A DNA stretch of 16,677 nucleotides, taken from an uncultured Eubacteriaceae bacterium (GTDB lineage: Bacteria; Bacillota; Clostridia; Eubacteriales; Eubacteriaceae). Of this stretch, positions 1 through 6,363 are shown in pieces. The position numbers were made by a program, and so were the translations under genes. The notes below the pieces were generated by a model, which saw only the letters and a list, made by a program, of their open reading frames with translations, ran no database searches and was not told where the DNA came from. How positions within the stretch are numbered: the stretch's first letter is position 1; each line of letters starts with the position of its first letter. Location: contig CANQOZ010000019.1 in assembly GCA_947625585.1 (NCBI GenBank), positions 1 to 16,677 on the forward strand, in the 5' to 3' direction.

Positions 1-777
1 AGTGACAAACAAGTCAAACATTGGCGGGACAACTTTATGCAGCCGTTTTTCAATAAAGCACATTACCCAAACAGCAATAATAACTGGAATAACGTGTCCT
101 TGATAACCAATTAAGTCAATTTCATATAATCCAAACCAAACAGATTGAGTCTGTTGAACACCTTCGGAAGCAACTGTCCAAGCATTTTGTAAGTCCGGGT
201 GAATCATTAATCCACCTATAACGGCACCTAAGTATGGATTACCACCAAAAGCATTAGCAGCACTATATCCTATTAAGATTGGTAAGAATACATAAGCCGT
301 ATTAGCAAATAGATTTGCAAAAACATAAATTGAACCAGAAGTATCAATATTTAGGATTCCATTGTTAACCATGAAGTTTAAAGCTTCCATGATTCCCATT
401 AAGAACCCACTAGCAACGATAGCTGGAATAATTGGAACAAAGATATCGCCTAAAGTTTTGATAGCTTGTTTAAAAGGATTAGCATTTGCATTAGCAGCAG
501 CTTTTGCTTCTTCTTTAGAAGCTCCAGTAATACCAGCAATGTCAATAAATTCATCATAAACCTTGTTAACTGTACCAGTTCCTAAGATAACTTGAAGTTG
601 ACCAGAGGCACTGAAAACCCCAGAAACACCATCGATTTCTTCAACAGCTTCGGAATCAACCTTATCATTATCTGCTAGAACTAAACGTAAACGAGTAGCA
701 CAGTGAGCAGCAGAAACAATATTGTCCTTCTGTCCAACTTTGTCATAAATCTGTTGGGCAATAGACCTGTAATCCAT
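1..777 (-). CDS. scrA: PTS EIIBC permease, sucrose-type, 3' end outside window
   Basis: Membrane permease that imports and phosphorylates a sugar, probably sucrose to sucrose-6-phosphate. The visible 259 residues begin with an EIIB domain (about 1-80) carrying the phosphorylation-site cysteine Cys26 in AAHCATRLR. After a short Ala/Asn-rich linker comes the start of the EIIC domain, with FVPIIPAIVASG and GYQGHVIPVIIAVW; the GYQGHV stretch is typical of the ScrA/glucose superfamily permeases. Start ATG at 777 has AAGGAG at 785-790, 7 nt upstream. The rest of EIIC, and any fused EIIA, lies beyond base 1. It is downstream of a LacI-type regulator on the same strand and behind two operator palindromes, as in scrR-scrA loci. 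Sucrose is inferred from resemblance and from the LacI-type partner (trehalose permeases usually go with GntR regulators); another disaccharide is possible. Confidence 0.88.
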   Translation of the reverse strand, partial: MDYRSIAQQIYDKVGQKDNIVSAAHCATRLRLVLADNDKVDSEAVEEIDGVSGVFSASGQLQVILGTGTVNKVYDEFIDIAGITGASKEEAKAAANANANPFKQAIKTLGDIFVPIIPAIVASGFLMGIMEALNFMVNNGILNIDTSGSIYVFANLFANTAYVFLPILIGYSAANAFGGNPYLGAVIGGLMIHPDLQNAWTVASEGVQQTQSVWFGLYEIDLIGYQGHVIPVIIAVWVMCFIEKRLHKVVPPMFDLFVT

Positions 778-803
778 AAAATAACTCCTTATATTTTATT
801 TGA

Positions 804-815
804 GAATACGTATTC
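804..815. promoter_or_regulatory. Operator O1 for LacI-family repressor
   Basis: Perfect 12-bp palindrome GAATACGTATTC with a central CG, 27-38 bp upstream of the EIIBC start codon. The same core occurs at 838-849 and 1878-1889. A centrally symmetric CG is typical of LacI-family sites. Binding by the adjacent repressor is inferred. Confidence 0.8.
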
Positions 816-833
816 ACGAAAAGATAAAAAATA

Positions 834-853
834 ATGTGAATACGTATTCACAT
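834..853. promoter_or_regulatory. Operator O2 for LacI-family repressor
   Basis: Perfect 20-bp palindrome ATGTGAATACGTATTCACAT, the longest of the three copies, so probably the strongest site. Its centre is 34 bp from that of O1, about three helical turns, which would let two dimers bind the same face of the DNA between the repressor gene and the EIIBC gene. Confidence 0.82.
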
Positions 854-866
854 AACTTAGAAAATT

Positions 867-903
867 AAGTTTTAAATAAACTCATAAAATTTATTTAAAA
901 CTT
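867..903 (-). terminator. Hairpin spanning the repressor stop codon; possible weak terminator
   Basis: Perfect 14-bp inverted repeat: arms 867-880 and 890-903 with a 9-nt loop. All pairs are A-T except two G-C pairs. On the minus strand the 5' arm contains the end of the repressor gene including its stop codon (891-893), and the 3' arm is followed by AATTTTCT. It could terminate or attenuate transcription before the EIIBC gene, or protect mRNA ends. The short T-run and weak stem make efficient termination doubtful. Confidence 0.45.
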
Positions 904-1868
904 GAACTTTCTCTTGGAACTAATTCAGCATTAAGTGGAATATCTAGAATATCTTCAATACAATTATCATCAATCCTTGAAATTAATCGATCAACTGCAA
1001 TATTAACCATTTGGTCTGTTGGTTGATTAACACTACTGATACGAGGTTTAAAATATTTATCTATTAGAATATTATCAAAACCAATAACACCAATTTCATC
1101 CGGAATTTTATAGCCTAAGCTATGAATTGTGCTTATCACCTGCATAGCTCTTAAATCATTTCTTGCAAATATTCCTACTCGATTCGGGTTATTTTTAAGT
1201 TCATTCTTTAGAATTCCAGTAAAATCATCATCCTCTCGTAGATCAAAATATTTGATTATAAAATTGTTATCTTCTTTTTCTAGTTCTTCTTTAAACCCTT
1301 GAAATTTTAAATCATCATCATTTCCGATAAAAATATACTCAGTATAATCTTGACTCATTAAATGTTTAGCGACTACCTTACCTGCTTCTTTATGATCAAG
1401 ATAGACGGAATCATATCCTTCAATAGGAAGCGTAATCATAACAGTTGGAATATCCAACTTACTTTTACATTCATCCCAGACCTTTTTATCATCGACTAAT
1501 GGAACCATAAGAATTCCATCAACACGATACTGTCTCATAATATCTAAGTATTCACTTTGTTTTACAGGATCATAATCACTGTTGAATAAGATAATACTAT
1601 AACCATTCTCTCTAGCTCTTGACTCTATTTTTTTAGCCAATTCAGAGAAGAAGCGGTTTGATATATCTGATAATAAAACACCAATCAAATGTGTTTTTTT
1701 ACCTTGCAGGCCCTGAGCCAAAACATTTAACTGATAATCGTTTTCTTTAGCACAATTTAAAACTTTTTCTCGAATTTCTGGATCAACTTTAGGATTTCCA
1801 TTTAAAACCCTCGAAACAGTTGACTGAGATACGTTAGTCAATCGTGCTATTTCTGTCATAGTTATCAT
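891..1868 (-). CDS. LacI/GalR-family transcriptional repressor (ScrR-like)
   Basis: DNA-binding repressor of the adjacent sugar PTS gene. The N-terminus is a classic LacI helix-turn-helix: TEIARLTNVSQSTVSRVLNG (residues 5-24), followed by the hinge region and a periplasmic-binding-protein-like effector domain starting near LIGVLLSDISNRFF. At 325 residues it has the usual family length. Two in-frame ATGs are possible (1868 and 1859) and neither has a clear Shine-Dalgarno sequence; 1868 is used here. One copy of the operator lies 10-21 bp upstream of the start, so autorepression is likely, and two more lie between this gene and the EIIBC gene. The effector is probably a sugar or sugar phosphate from the sucrose pathway, inferred from context. 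The name scrR is reasonable but not assigned, because the substrate is unproven. Confidence 0.9.
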   Translation of the reverse strand: MITMTEIARLTNVSQSTVSRVLNGNPKVDPEIREKVLNCAKENDYQLNVLAQGLQGKKTHLIGVLLSDISNRFFSELAKKIESRARENGYSIILFNSDYDPVKQSEYLDIMRQYRVDGILMVPLVDDKKVWDECKSKLDIPTVMITLPIEGYDSVYLDHKEAGKVVAKHLMSQDYTEYIFIGNDDDLKFQGFKEELEKEDNNFIIKYFDLREDDDFTGILKNELKNNPNRVGIFARNDLRAMQVISTIHSLGYKIPDEIGVIGFDNILIDKYFKPRISSVNQPTDQMVNIAVDRLISRIDDNCIEDILDIPLNAELVPRESSSFK

Positions 1869-1877
1869 AATTTTTGT

Positions 1878-1889
1878 GAATACGTATTC
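1878..1889. promoter_or_regulatory. Operator O3, autoregulatory site of the LacI repressor
   Basis: Third copy of the 12-bp palindrome GAATACGTATTC. It lies between the -10 box (1899-1904) and the repressor start codon, just downstream of the expected transcription start, where a bound repressor would block initiation. It is about 1040 bp from O2, so DNA looping between the sites is conceivable. Confidence 0.78.
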
Positions 1890-1898
1890 TTTGCCTAA

Positions 1899-1904
1899 AT
1901 TATA
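1899..1904 (-). promoter_or_regulatory. Extended -10 promoter element of the LacI gene
   Basis: The minus strand reads TGTTATAAT, a consensus TATAAT with an extended TG motif. No good -35 box is seen 17 bp upstream, as is common for extended -10 promoters. Predicted start near 1892, giving a leader of about 24 nt that contains operator O3. Confidence 0.55.
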
Positions 1905-2044
1905 ACATAGCTTTTAAAAATAATTATAGTATTTCATGATTTTTGTCATTAATTTTTTTTTAGTAAAACTTACTAACTGAAAAATTGAAAGTAATTAGCT
2001 AGATTAATAAAATTTTAATATAATTATATCTGTTAATACCTTGA

Positions 2045-2716
2045 TTAATTCAATCGAATTAATTTATCCGTCTGTTTTATTCGCTTAAAAGAATATCCAC
2101 GATTCTTTAATTCTACTATTATTGGCTCTAATGCTTCTAAAGGTCCAGTTTTATCCTCTCTTTCACAATGAGTTAAAATAACAGGAGTATCCTTACACGT
2201 TTCGACTCCATTAATTGCTAATTCAAATGCTTTCTGGGCTGATGGATTTCTTGAACCGTCTTGCAGATAAACATTCCAATCAATATAGTTGTAACCATGA
2301 TCTTGAATTATTTTGATAGATTCTTTTGTAGCTTTATTGGATCCAAAAGGAAATCGAAAAATTTTATCTGGTTCCATATCTATTAATTTTTTTTGAAAAT
2401 CGAATGTCTTTTTTACTTCTTGTATAAAAGTTGAAACATTAGTATAAATTGCAGGATCATGGGACCAAGTATGATTTCCTAATGAATGACCTTCTGAAAC
2501 AATTCTTTTAACTAATTCAGGATTTTTCTCTTCTTGAATTCCTAAATTAAAGAAAGTAGCATTAATATTATATTTTTTTAGAAGATCTAAAATGTATGGT
2601 GTATTCTTGTCAGGACCATCATCAAATGTTAAATAGACGATTTTATCCATACAATTATCATAACTGAATTTTGTGGCCATAAGTATAAATATTTTGAATT
2701 TAGTGATTAATGACAA
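2045..2716 (-). CDS. Polysaccharide deacetylase (NodB / carbohydrate esterase 4)
   Basis: Metal-dependent deacetylase of N-acetylated glycans such as peptidoglycan, chitin oligomers or exopolysaccharide. All five NodB motifs are visible (numbered from the start at 2716): TFDDGP with catalytic and metal Asp32/Asp33, HTWSH with His82 and His86, RFPFG (121-125), DWN (146-148), and LTHC with His183. The core occupies nearly the whole protein. The start is uncertain: TTG at 2716, ATG at 2680 and ATG at 2650 are all in frame and none has a convincing ribosome binding site. Only the longest form has a hydrophobic N-terminal stretch (KFKIFILMA), too short for a typical signal peptide. The enzyme may therefore be cytoplasmic or exported atypically. 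It diverges from the lipoprotein gene at 2885. Substrate is not predictable from sequence. Confidence 0.85.
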   Translation of the reverse strand: MSLITKFKIFILMATKFSYDNCMDKIVYLTFDDGPDKNTPYILDLLKKYNINATFFNLGIQEEKNPELVKRIVSEGHSLGNHTWSHDPAIYTNVSTFIQEVKKTFDFQKKLIDMEPDKIFRFPFGSNKATKESIKIIQDHGYNYIDWNVYLQDGSRNPSAQKAFELAINGVETCKDTPVILTHCEREDKTGPLEALEPIIVELKNRGYSFKRIKQTDKLIRLN

Positions 2717-2774
2717 AATTTAAAATTAAAACCAAGTTATTTTATTTACTGTTTTTTGAAATTCTTTTTTTCGT

Positions 2775-2780
2775 TATAAT
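2775..2780 (+). promoter_or_regulatory. Candidate -10 box for the lipoprotein gene
   Basis: TATAAT in the divergent intergenic region, about 105 bp upstream of the GTG start at 2885. No consensus -35 is found at 16-18 bp spacing, so this is a weak prediction. No terminator or RNA element is evident in 2717-2884. Confidence 0.35.
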
Positions 2781-2884
2781 TTGTTTATCAGAACTAATAT
2801 TTTGATATTGATAATAGAAATTTAGAAATTAAAACAATCAAATCAATGAATTGATTAATAGATAGATGTATTTGGGGATATTAA

Positions 2885-3745
2885 GTGAAAAGATTATCAA
2901 TTTTAGGATTATTGTTAGTAATCGTTCTAATTTTAACTGGTTGCGGTAGCAATGGAAATAGCGACAGCGATGAAACCAAAGATAAATCCAACAAAAAACA
3001 AGGTAAAACTCAAATAGAAGAATCTTATAAAGAATTAAATATTGGAAAATCACAAGATTTTGCATTTGGTACTTTCTCTATTATTGCTTTTAAAAGAGAT
3101 GGAAATGTTCTCTATTATGGAGTAGAAATAGACCCGTTAGATAAAGCTGGAAGTACAATAGAGTTAAACAATTTAAAATATTATATTGGTGATTCTTCCC
3201 ACCAAATAAATAAGGAAACGATCCAATTGAATGGAGAGGTATTCCAACATGTTTATACAATCGATAGTGACTCAGTAGCTAAAATTAATGCTATTTCTCT
3301 AGACTATAAAGGTATAAAAGCAAAGTGGAATTTAGACATTAATGCTAATGCTTCAGGTGATGTTGACTCTATTAATAATTCAAACCAAACTCAGGAACAA
3401 TCTTCTAACAGTAATCAAACTAACCAAGAAACTACTCAAGTAGAAGAACACATAATTCATAGTCAATTACAGGATCAAAGTAGTAATTATCAAGATGAAG
3501 TAGCTACATTAAATCAAGCTTGGAGATTACTTGATGGTTATGGAGAAGAATTCTATCCTGAAGGTTTTAAACTAAACTATAATACTGATAAATATGCGGA
3601 AGAACGAGGCTCTGATGGAGTTTGGTTTTTACAAGCTGGCTGTGAAGTAACAAATGAAAATGGTGAAGTTTTACCAGGAATTTGTGAAGCCGAAGTTCAA
3701 AGAGTAAATAATGGATGGGAAATCCTCAGCTTTGAGGTTTATTAA
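2885..3745 (+). CDS. Lipoprotein of unknown function
   Basis: Secreted, membrane-anchored protein. The GTG start at 2885 follows GGGG at 2874-2877 with 7-nt spacing. The first 20 residues form a lipoprotein signal: Lys-Arg, a hydrophobic core, and lipobox LTGC with lipidated Cys20. Three parts follow: a charged low-complexity stretch (21-45); a beta-rich-looking domain (about 50-150) of the kind seen in extracellular immunoglobulin-like or DUF4352-type domains; an Asn/Gln/Ser-rich linker (about 155-200); and a C-terminal domain ending in EVQRVNNGWEILSFEVY. I do not recognise the C-terminal domain, and the family suggestion for the middle domain is only an impression. The linker suggests two folded domains spaced on the cell surface. 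It is divergent from the deacetylase and may share a role at the cell envelope; this is context only. Confidence 0.8.
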   Translation: MKRLSILGLLLVIVLILTGCGSNGNSDSDETKDKSNKKQGKTQIEESYKELNIGKSQDFAFGTFSIIAFKRDGNVLYYGVEIDPLDKAGSTIELNNLKYYIGDSSHQINKETIQLNGEVFQHVYTIDSDSVAKINAISLDYKGIKAKWNLDINANASGDVDSINNSNQTQEQSSNSNQTNQETTQVEEHIIHSQLQDQSSNYQDEVATLNQAWRLLDGYGEEFYPEGFKLNYNTDKYAEERGSDGVWFLQAGCEVTNENGEVLPGICEAEVQRVNNGWEILSFEVY

Positions 3746-3854
3746 CAAAATTAGTTGTAGTAGTTAAATTCCATGAAATTACTGTAATCTTATTCTTCTG
3801 AAGTTTCGTTATTTAAACAAAATATAAAATTGTATTTTCTAAATCGAACTAATA

Positions 3855-3898
3855 AAAAAACTGTATTTTTCTCTGAATTAGAGTAAATACAGTTTTTT
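3855..3898. terminator. Bidirectional intrinsic terminator
   Basis: Inverted repeat with arms 3855-3868 and 3885-3898 (core ACTGTATTT/AAATACAGT, flanked by A6 and T6) and a second small stem CTCT/AGAG in the loop. The A-run on one side and T-run on the other give a terminator in both directions. It separates the convergent lipoprotein gene (plus) and the amino acid transporter operon (minus). Confidence 0.88.
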
Positions 3899-3909
3899 CA
3901 TTGATTATT

Positions 3910-4638
3910 CTATAGAACTTTATTTAAAAAATCTTTTGTTCTATCATTTTGTGGATTATTAAATACCTCTTGAGGTGGTCCTTCTTCAACTATAAAACCG
4001 TCATCAATGAAAATGACACGGTCAGCAACCTCACGAGCAAATCCCATTTCGTGAGTTACAACAACCATAGTCATTCCTTCTTGGGCAAGCTCTTTCATAA
4101 CATTAAGAACTTCACCAACCATTTCCGGGTCTAATGCGCTAGTCGGTTCATCAAATAACATTACATCAGGATTCATTGCCAAAGCTCTAGCTATAGCAAC
4201 ACGTTGTTGTTGTCCACCAGATAGTTCGGATGGCATTGAGTCAGCTTTTTCAGCTAAACCAACTCTTTTTAAAAGATTCCTAGCAGTTTCTTCAGCTTCC
4301 TCTTTTGTTTTAAGCTTTAGAGTTACAGGAGCCATCATGACATTTTCTAAAACTGACTTATGAGGGAATAAATTAAACTGTTGAAAAACCATACCAATAT
4401 TTTGCCGATATAAGTCAATATCACCATTCTTATCAGTAATATCATTATCATCAACAATAATGGTTCCACCTGTACTTTCTTCCAGAGCATTAATACATCT
4501 TAACATAGTACTCTTACCAGAACCTGATGGTCCAATAACACAGATTACTTCCCCTTCTTCTACCTCAAGGTTAATATCTTTTAAAACTTCTAAGTCGTCA
4601 AAACTCTTTTTTAAATTTTTAACTTCAATTTTTGCCAA
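3910..4638 (-). CDS. glnQ: Polar amino acid ABC transporter, ATP-binding protein
   Basis: ATPase subunit that powers uptake of a polar amino acid such as glutamine. It is 242 residues long, standard for the GlnQ/HisP family. Visible motifs: Walker A GPSGSGKST (36-44), Q-loop MVFQQFNLFPH (83-93), signature LSGGQQQ (139-145), Walker B VMLFDEP (159-165) with catalytic Glu164, D-loop SALD, and switch His196 in VTHE. It is the last gene of the three-gene operon; its start overlaps the end of the permease gene by 14 bp, so the two are probably translationally coupled. The bidirectional terminator follows. The substrate cannot be read from the ATPase; the symbol reflects family membership. Confidence 0.93.
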   Translation of the reverse strand: MAKIEVKNLKKSFDDLEVLKDINLEVEEGEVICVIGPSGSGKSTMLRCINALEESTGGTIIVDDNDITDKNGDIDLYRQNIGMVFQQFNLFPHKSVLENVMMAPVTLKLKTKEEAEETARNLLKRVGLAEKADSMPSELSGGQQQRVAIARALAMNPDVMLFDEPTSALDPEMVGEVLNVMKELAQEGMTMVVVTHEMGFAREVADRVIFIDDGFIVEEGPPQEVFNNPQNDRTKDFLNKVL

Positions 4639-5284
4639 TTTTTAATCTCTTTTCAATTGTTTGGGAAATCTTAGTCAATATTAAAATTGGAATTAAGTAC
4701 ATAATAGCTACGATAATCCACATTTTAAATGACTCGAAGTTATTAGCGATAATCAACCTACCTGTTTGAGTAAGTTCGGTTAATCCAATAACAGATAAGA
4801 TGGAACTATCTTTTAACGTAATGATACATTGGTTAACAATAGAAGGTAACATAATTCTAATGGCCTGTGGAAGAATTACTTGAGTCATTGCTTGAGATTT
4901 TGATAATCCTAACGACCGAGCTGCTTCCATCTGACCTTTTGGAACAGATTGAATACCTCCTCTTACCAATTCTGCGGAGTATGCTCCCGCATTAAGTGAC
5001 AATGTAATTATTCCAGCAGTAGTAGCATCTAAACGAACACCTGTAACATTTGGAATTCCAAAGTATATGAAGAATGCCTGAACGATAATAGGTGTTCCAC
5101 GAATTATAGCAACGTAAACTTTTGCAATCCCCCGTAAGATGCGATTTGATGAAATAAGCATTAAACCAAAGCAAATTCCTAAAACGGCAGCAATAGCTAA
5201 CGCTATTAGGGTAACGTAAATAGTAACCCAAAGACCGCTCATTAAACGAGGGAAGTTATTTATGAATAATTCAAAAATACTCAT
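4625..5284 (-). CDS. glnP: Polar amino acid ABC transporter, permease (HisM/GlnP family)
   Basis: Integral membrane subunit forming the amino acid channel, probably as a homodimer because only one permease gene is present. At 219 residues it has the usual length. It shows hydrophobic segments near 15-45, 55-75, 85-105 and 180-205, and the EAA cytoplasmic loop ELVRGGIQSVPKGQMEAARS (about 105-124), which docks on the ATPase. Start ATG at 5284 is preceded by GGGGAG. The binding-protein gene ends 22 bp upstream, and the gene overlaps the ATPase gene by 14 bp. Confidence 0.92.
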   Translation of the reverse strand: MSIFELFINNFPRLMSGLWVTIYVTLIALAIAAVLGICFGLMLISSNRILRGIAKVYVAIIRGTPIIVQAFFIYFGIPNVTGVRLDATTAGIITLSLNAGAYSAELVRGGIQSVPKGQMEAARSLGLSKSQAMTQVILPQAIRIMLPSIVNQCIITLKDSSILSVIGLTELTQTGRLIIANNFESFKMWIIVAIMYLIPILILTKISQTIEKRLKIGKN

Positions 5285-5306
5285 TTTTTATACTCCCCAT
5301 TAAAAT

Positions 5307-6104
5307 TTACTTTGTAATATAGGTATTTACTATTTCGTCGTATTCACCTGAATCTCTAACTTCTGTTAATCCAGCATTGAACATTTCTAGAAGTTTAGCT
5401 CCAGTTTCATTACCTTTACTTACAGCAAAACCATAACTGCTTCCCTGTTGAACATCACCAATCATCTTAAGTGGTTGTCCTTGGTTTATTGCATAACCAA
5501 TAACAGGATAATCTTCGAAACATGCTACGGAATTTCCAGCTTTAACATCTTCATACATATTTGCTGAATCCTGGAAAGTTGTTACTGTAAATCCATAAGT
5601 GTCTTTAATGCTATCAGCATATGTTGAACCTTCTGTCCCGGTTTTAACAGCTACGTTTTTCCCACGTAAACCTTCATAATCAGTAATATCAGAATTTTCA
5701 GCAACAGCACAAACTACACCTGAATCAAAATAAGGTTCTGAGAAATCAAACTTTTGTTTTCTTTCATCAGTTATAGACATACCAGCTATGACACCGTCTA
5801 CTTGGTTAGCTTCTAGAGCCTGAACAGCAGCATCAAAACCTAAAGGTTGTAATTCATATTTGAAATTCTGGTTTTTTGCTATAGCATCTAATAAATCAAT
5901 ATCGATACCAACACGTTTTCCTTCATCATTTTCAAATTCAAATGGAGCAAAAGTGGTATCTGTGGCAATTTTATAGGTAGGACCTTCACTTGAAGAGTCT
6001 GATGAAGCTGATTCATCACTACCACCACTTGAACAAGCGGCTAATGTTATAACTAACATTGCAGATAGAATAAGCAACAAGCCATACTTTAATAGTTTTT
6101 TCAA
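5307..6104 (-). CDS. Amino acid ABC transporter substrate-binding lipoprotein
   Basis: Extracellular binding protein (solute-binding family 3) that captures a polar amino acid for the adjacent permease and ATPase. The N-terminus is a lipoprotein signal with lipobox LAAC and lipidated Cys24, followed by a Ser/Gly/Glu-rich spacer. The mature domain starts near YKIATDTTFAPFEF. SITDERKQKFDFSEPY contains the conserved Arg that binds the ligand carboxylate. The start is TTG at 6104, chosen because a perfect AAGGAGG (6110-6116) lies 5 nt upstream and because it gives a correct signal peptide. It is the first gene of the operon. The long leader (about 220 bp to the prfA terminator) holds two cre-like sites and a hairpin, so expression may respond to carbon status. 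Glutamine is the commonest ligand for this arrangement; arginine or cystine are possible. Confidence 0.92.
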   Translation of the reverse strand: MKKLLKYGLLLILSAMLVITLAACSSGGSDESASSDSSSEGPTYKIATDTTFAPFEFENDEGKRVGIDIDLLDAIAKNQNFKYELQPLGFDAAVQALEANQVDGVIAGMSITDERKQKFDFSEPYFDSGVVCAVAENSDITDYEGLRGKNVAVKTGTEGSTYADSIKDTYGFTVTTFQDSANMYEDVKAGNSVACFEDYPVIGYAINQGQPLKMIGDVQQGSSYGFAVSKGNETGAKLLEMFNAGLTEVRDSGEYDEIVNTYITK

Positions 6105-6122
6105 AAAAACCTCCTTAAACCA

Positions 6123-6145
6123 ATCTTGACAGTTTTTGCCAAGAT
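6123..6145 (-). promoter_or_regulatory. Leader hairpin just upstream of the binding-protein RBS
   Basis: On the minus strand ATCTTGGC (6145-6138) can pair with GTCAAGAT (6130-6123), including one G-U pair, around a 7-nt A-rich loop. The stem ends about 6 nt before AAGGAGG. No T-run follows, so it is not a terminator. It could stabilise the mRNA or modulate translation; no known riboswitch or T-box motif is seen. Confidence 0.4.
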
Positions 6146-6195
6146 AGCATTCATATCTTTTTTTATTTTAATATAATAATTCCTAAATCATTTTA

Positions 6196-6210
6196 CGTAA
6201 CCGTTTCCAA
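6196..6210 (-). promoter_or_regulatory. Candidate cre site (CcpA binding)
   Basis: The minus strand reads TTGGAAACGGTTACG, matching the Gram-positive cre consensus WTGNAANCGNWNNCW at all but the last defined position. It lies about 92 bp upstream of the transporter operon's first start codon. Function is inferred; HPr kinase, which controls CcpA activity, is encoded by the neighbouring operon. Confidence 0.5.
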
Positions 6211-6274
6211 ATTTATCTTATAAAGAGTATTTTTAAATATATTGGATTACCTCGAATAAAAATCATGGTTACTT

Positions 6275-6308
6275 GCCTTTCGAGCTTAAACGTTTACACT
6301 TGAAAGGC
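6275..6308. promoter_or_regulatory. 34-bp symmetric dyad containing a cre-like core
   Basis: Outer 7-bp arms GCCTTTC (6275-6281) and GAAAGGC (6302-6308) enclose, with equal 5-bp spacers, the 10-bp palindrome TAAACGTTTA (6287-6296). Read on the minus strand, TGTAAACGTTTA resembles half of a cre site but departs from consensus on its 3' side. The exact symmetry suggests an operator for a LacI/CcpA-type dimer, or a cruciform/hairpin. It lies between the prfA terminator and the amino acid transporter operon. Confidence 0.5.
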
Positions 6309-6363
6309 GGATAAAAATAAAAAGAAGCTCTAGCAGATTATGATTACATCTGCTTGAGCTTCT
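6309..6363 (-). terminator. Intrinsic terminator of the uvrC-hprK-PHP-prfA operon
   Basis: Long stem with arms 6323-6338 and 6348-6363: 15 of 16 positions pair, with one T-T mismatch, around a 9-nt loop. On the minus strand it is followed by TTTTTATTTTTAT. The 5' arm contains the last codons of prfA, whose stop codon lies in the loop (6344-6346). Confidence 0.9.

Noticed and set aside
362..559. 65-residue plus-strand frame within the EIIBC gene
   Set aside because: It is antisense to a clearly conserved PTS permease, and its hydrophobic character is a shadow of the membrane segments.
1948..1981. TTAGTAA-AAC-TTACTAA inverted repeat next to a T-run, considered as a terminator
   Set aside because: The T-run precedes rather than follows the hairpin on the plus strand, and on the minus strand the hairpin is followed by A, so it cannot work as an intrinsic terminator in either direction.
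2838..3065. 75-residue minus-strand frame opposite the lipoprotein start
   Set aside because: It is antisense to the signal peptide region of the lipoprotein; Ile/Leu/Tyr-rich composition is what AT-rich shadow frames give.
6105..6322. T-box or amino acid riboswitch in the transporter leader
   Set aside because: No T-box consensus (AGGGTGGNACCGCG), no specifier loop and no terminator/antiterminator pair were found; only a simple hairpin and cre-like sites.
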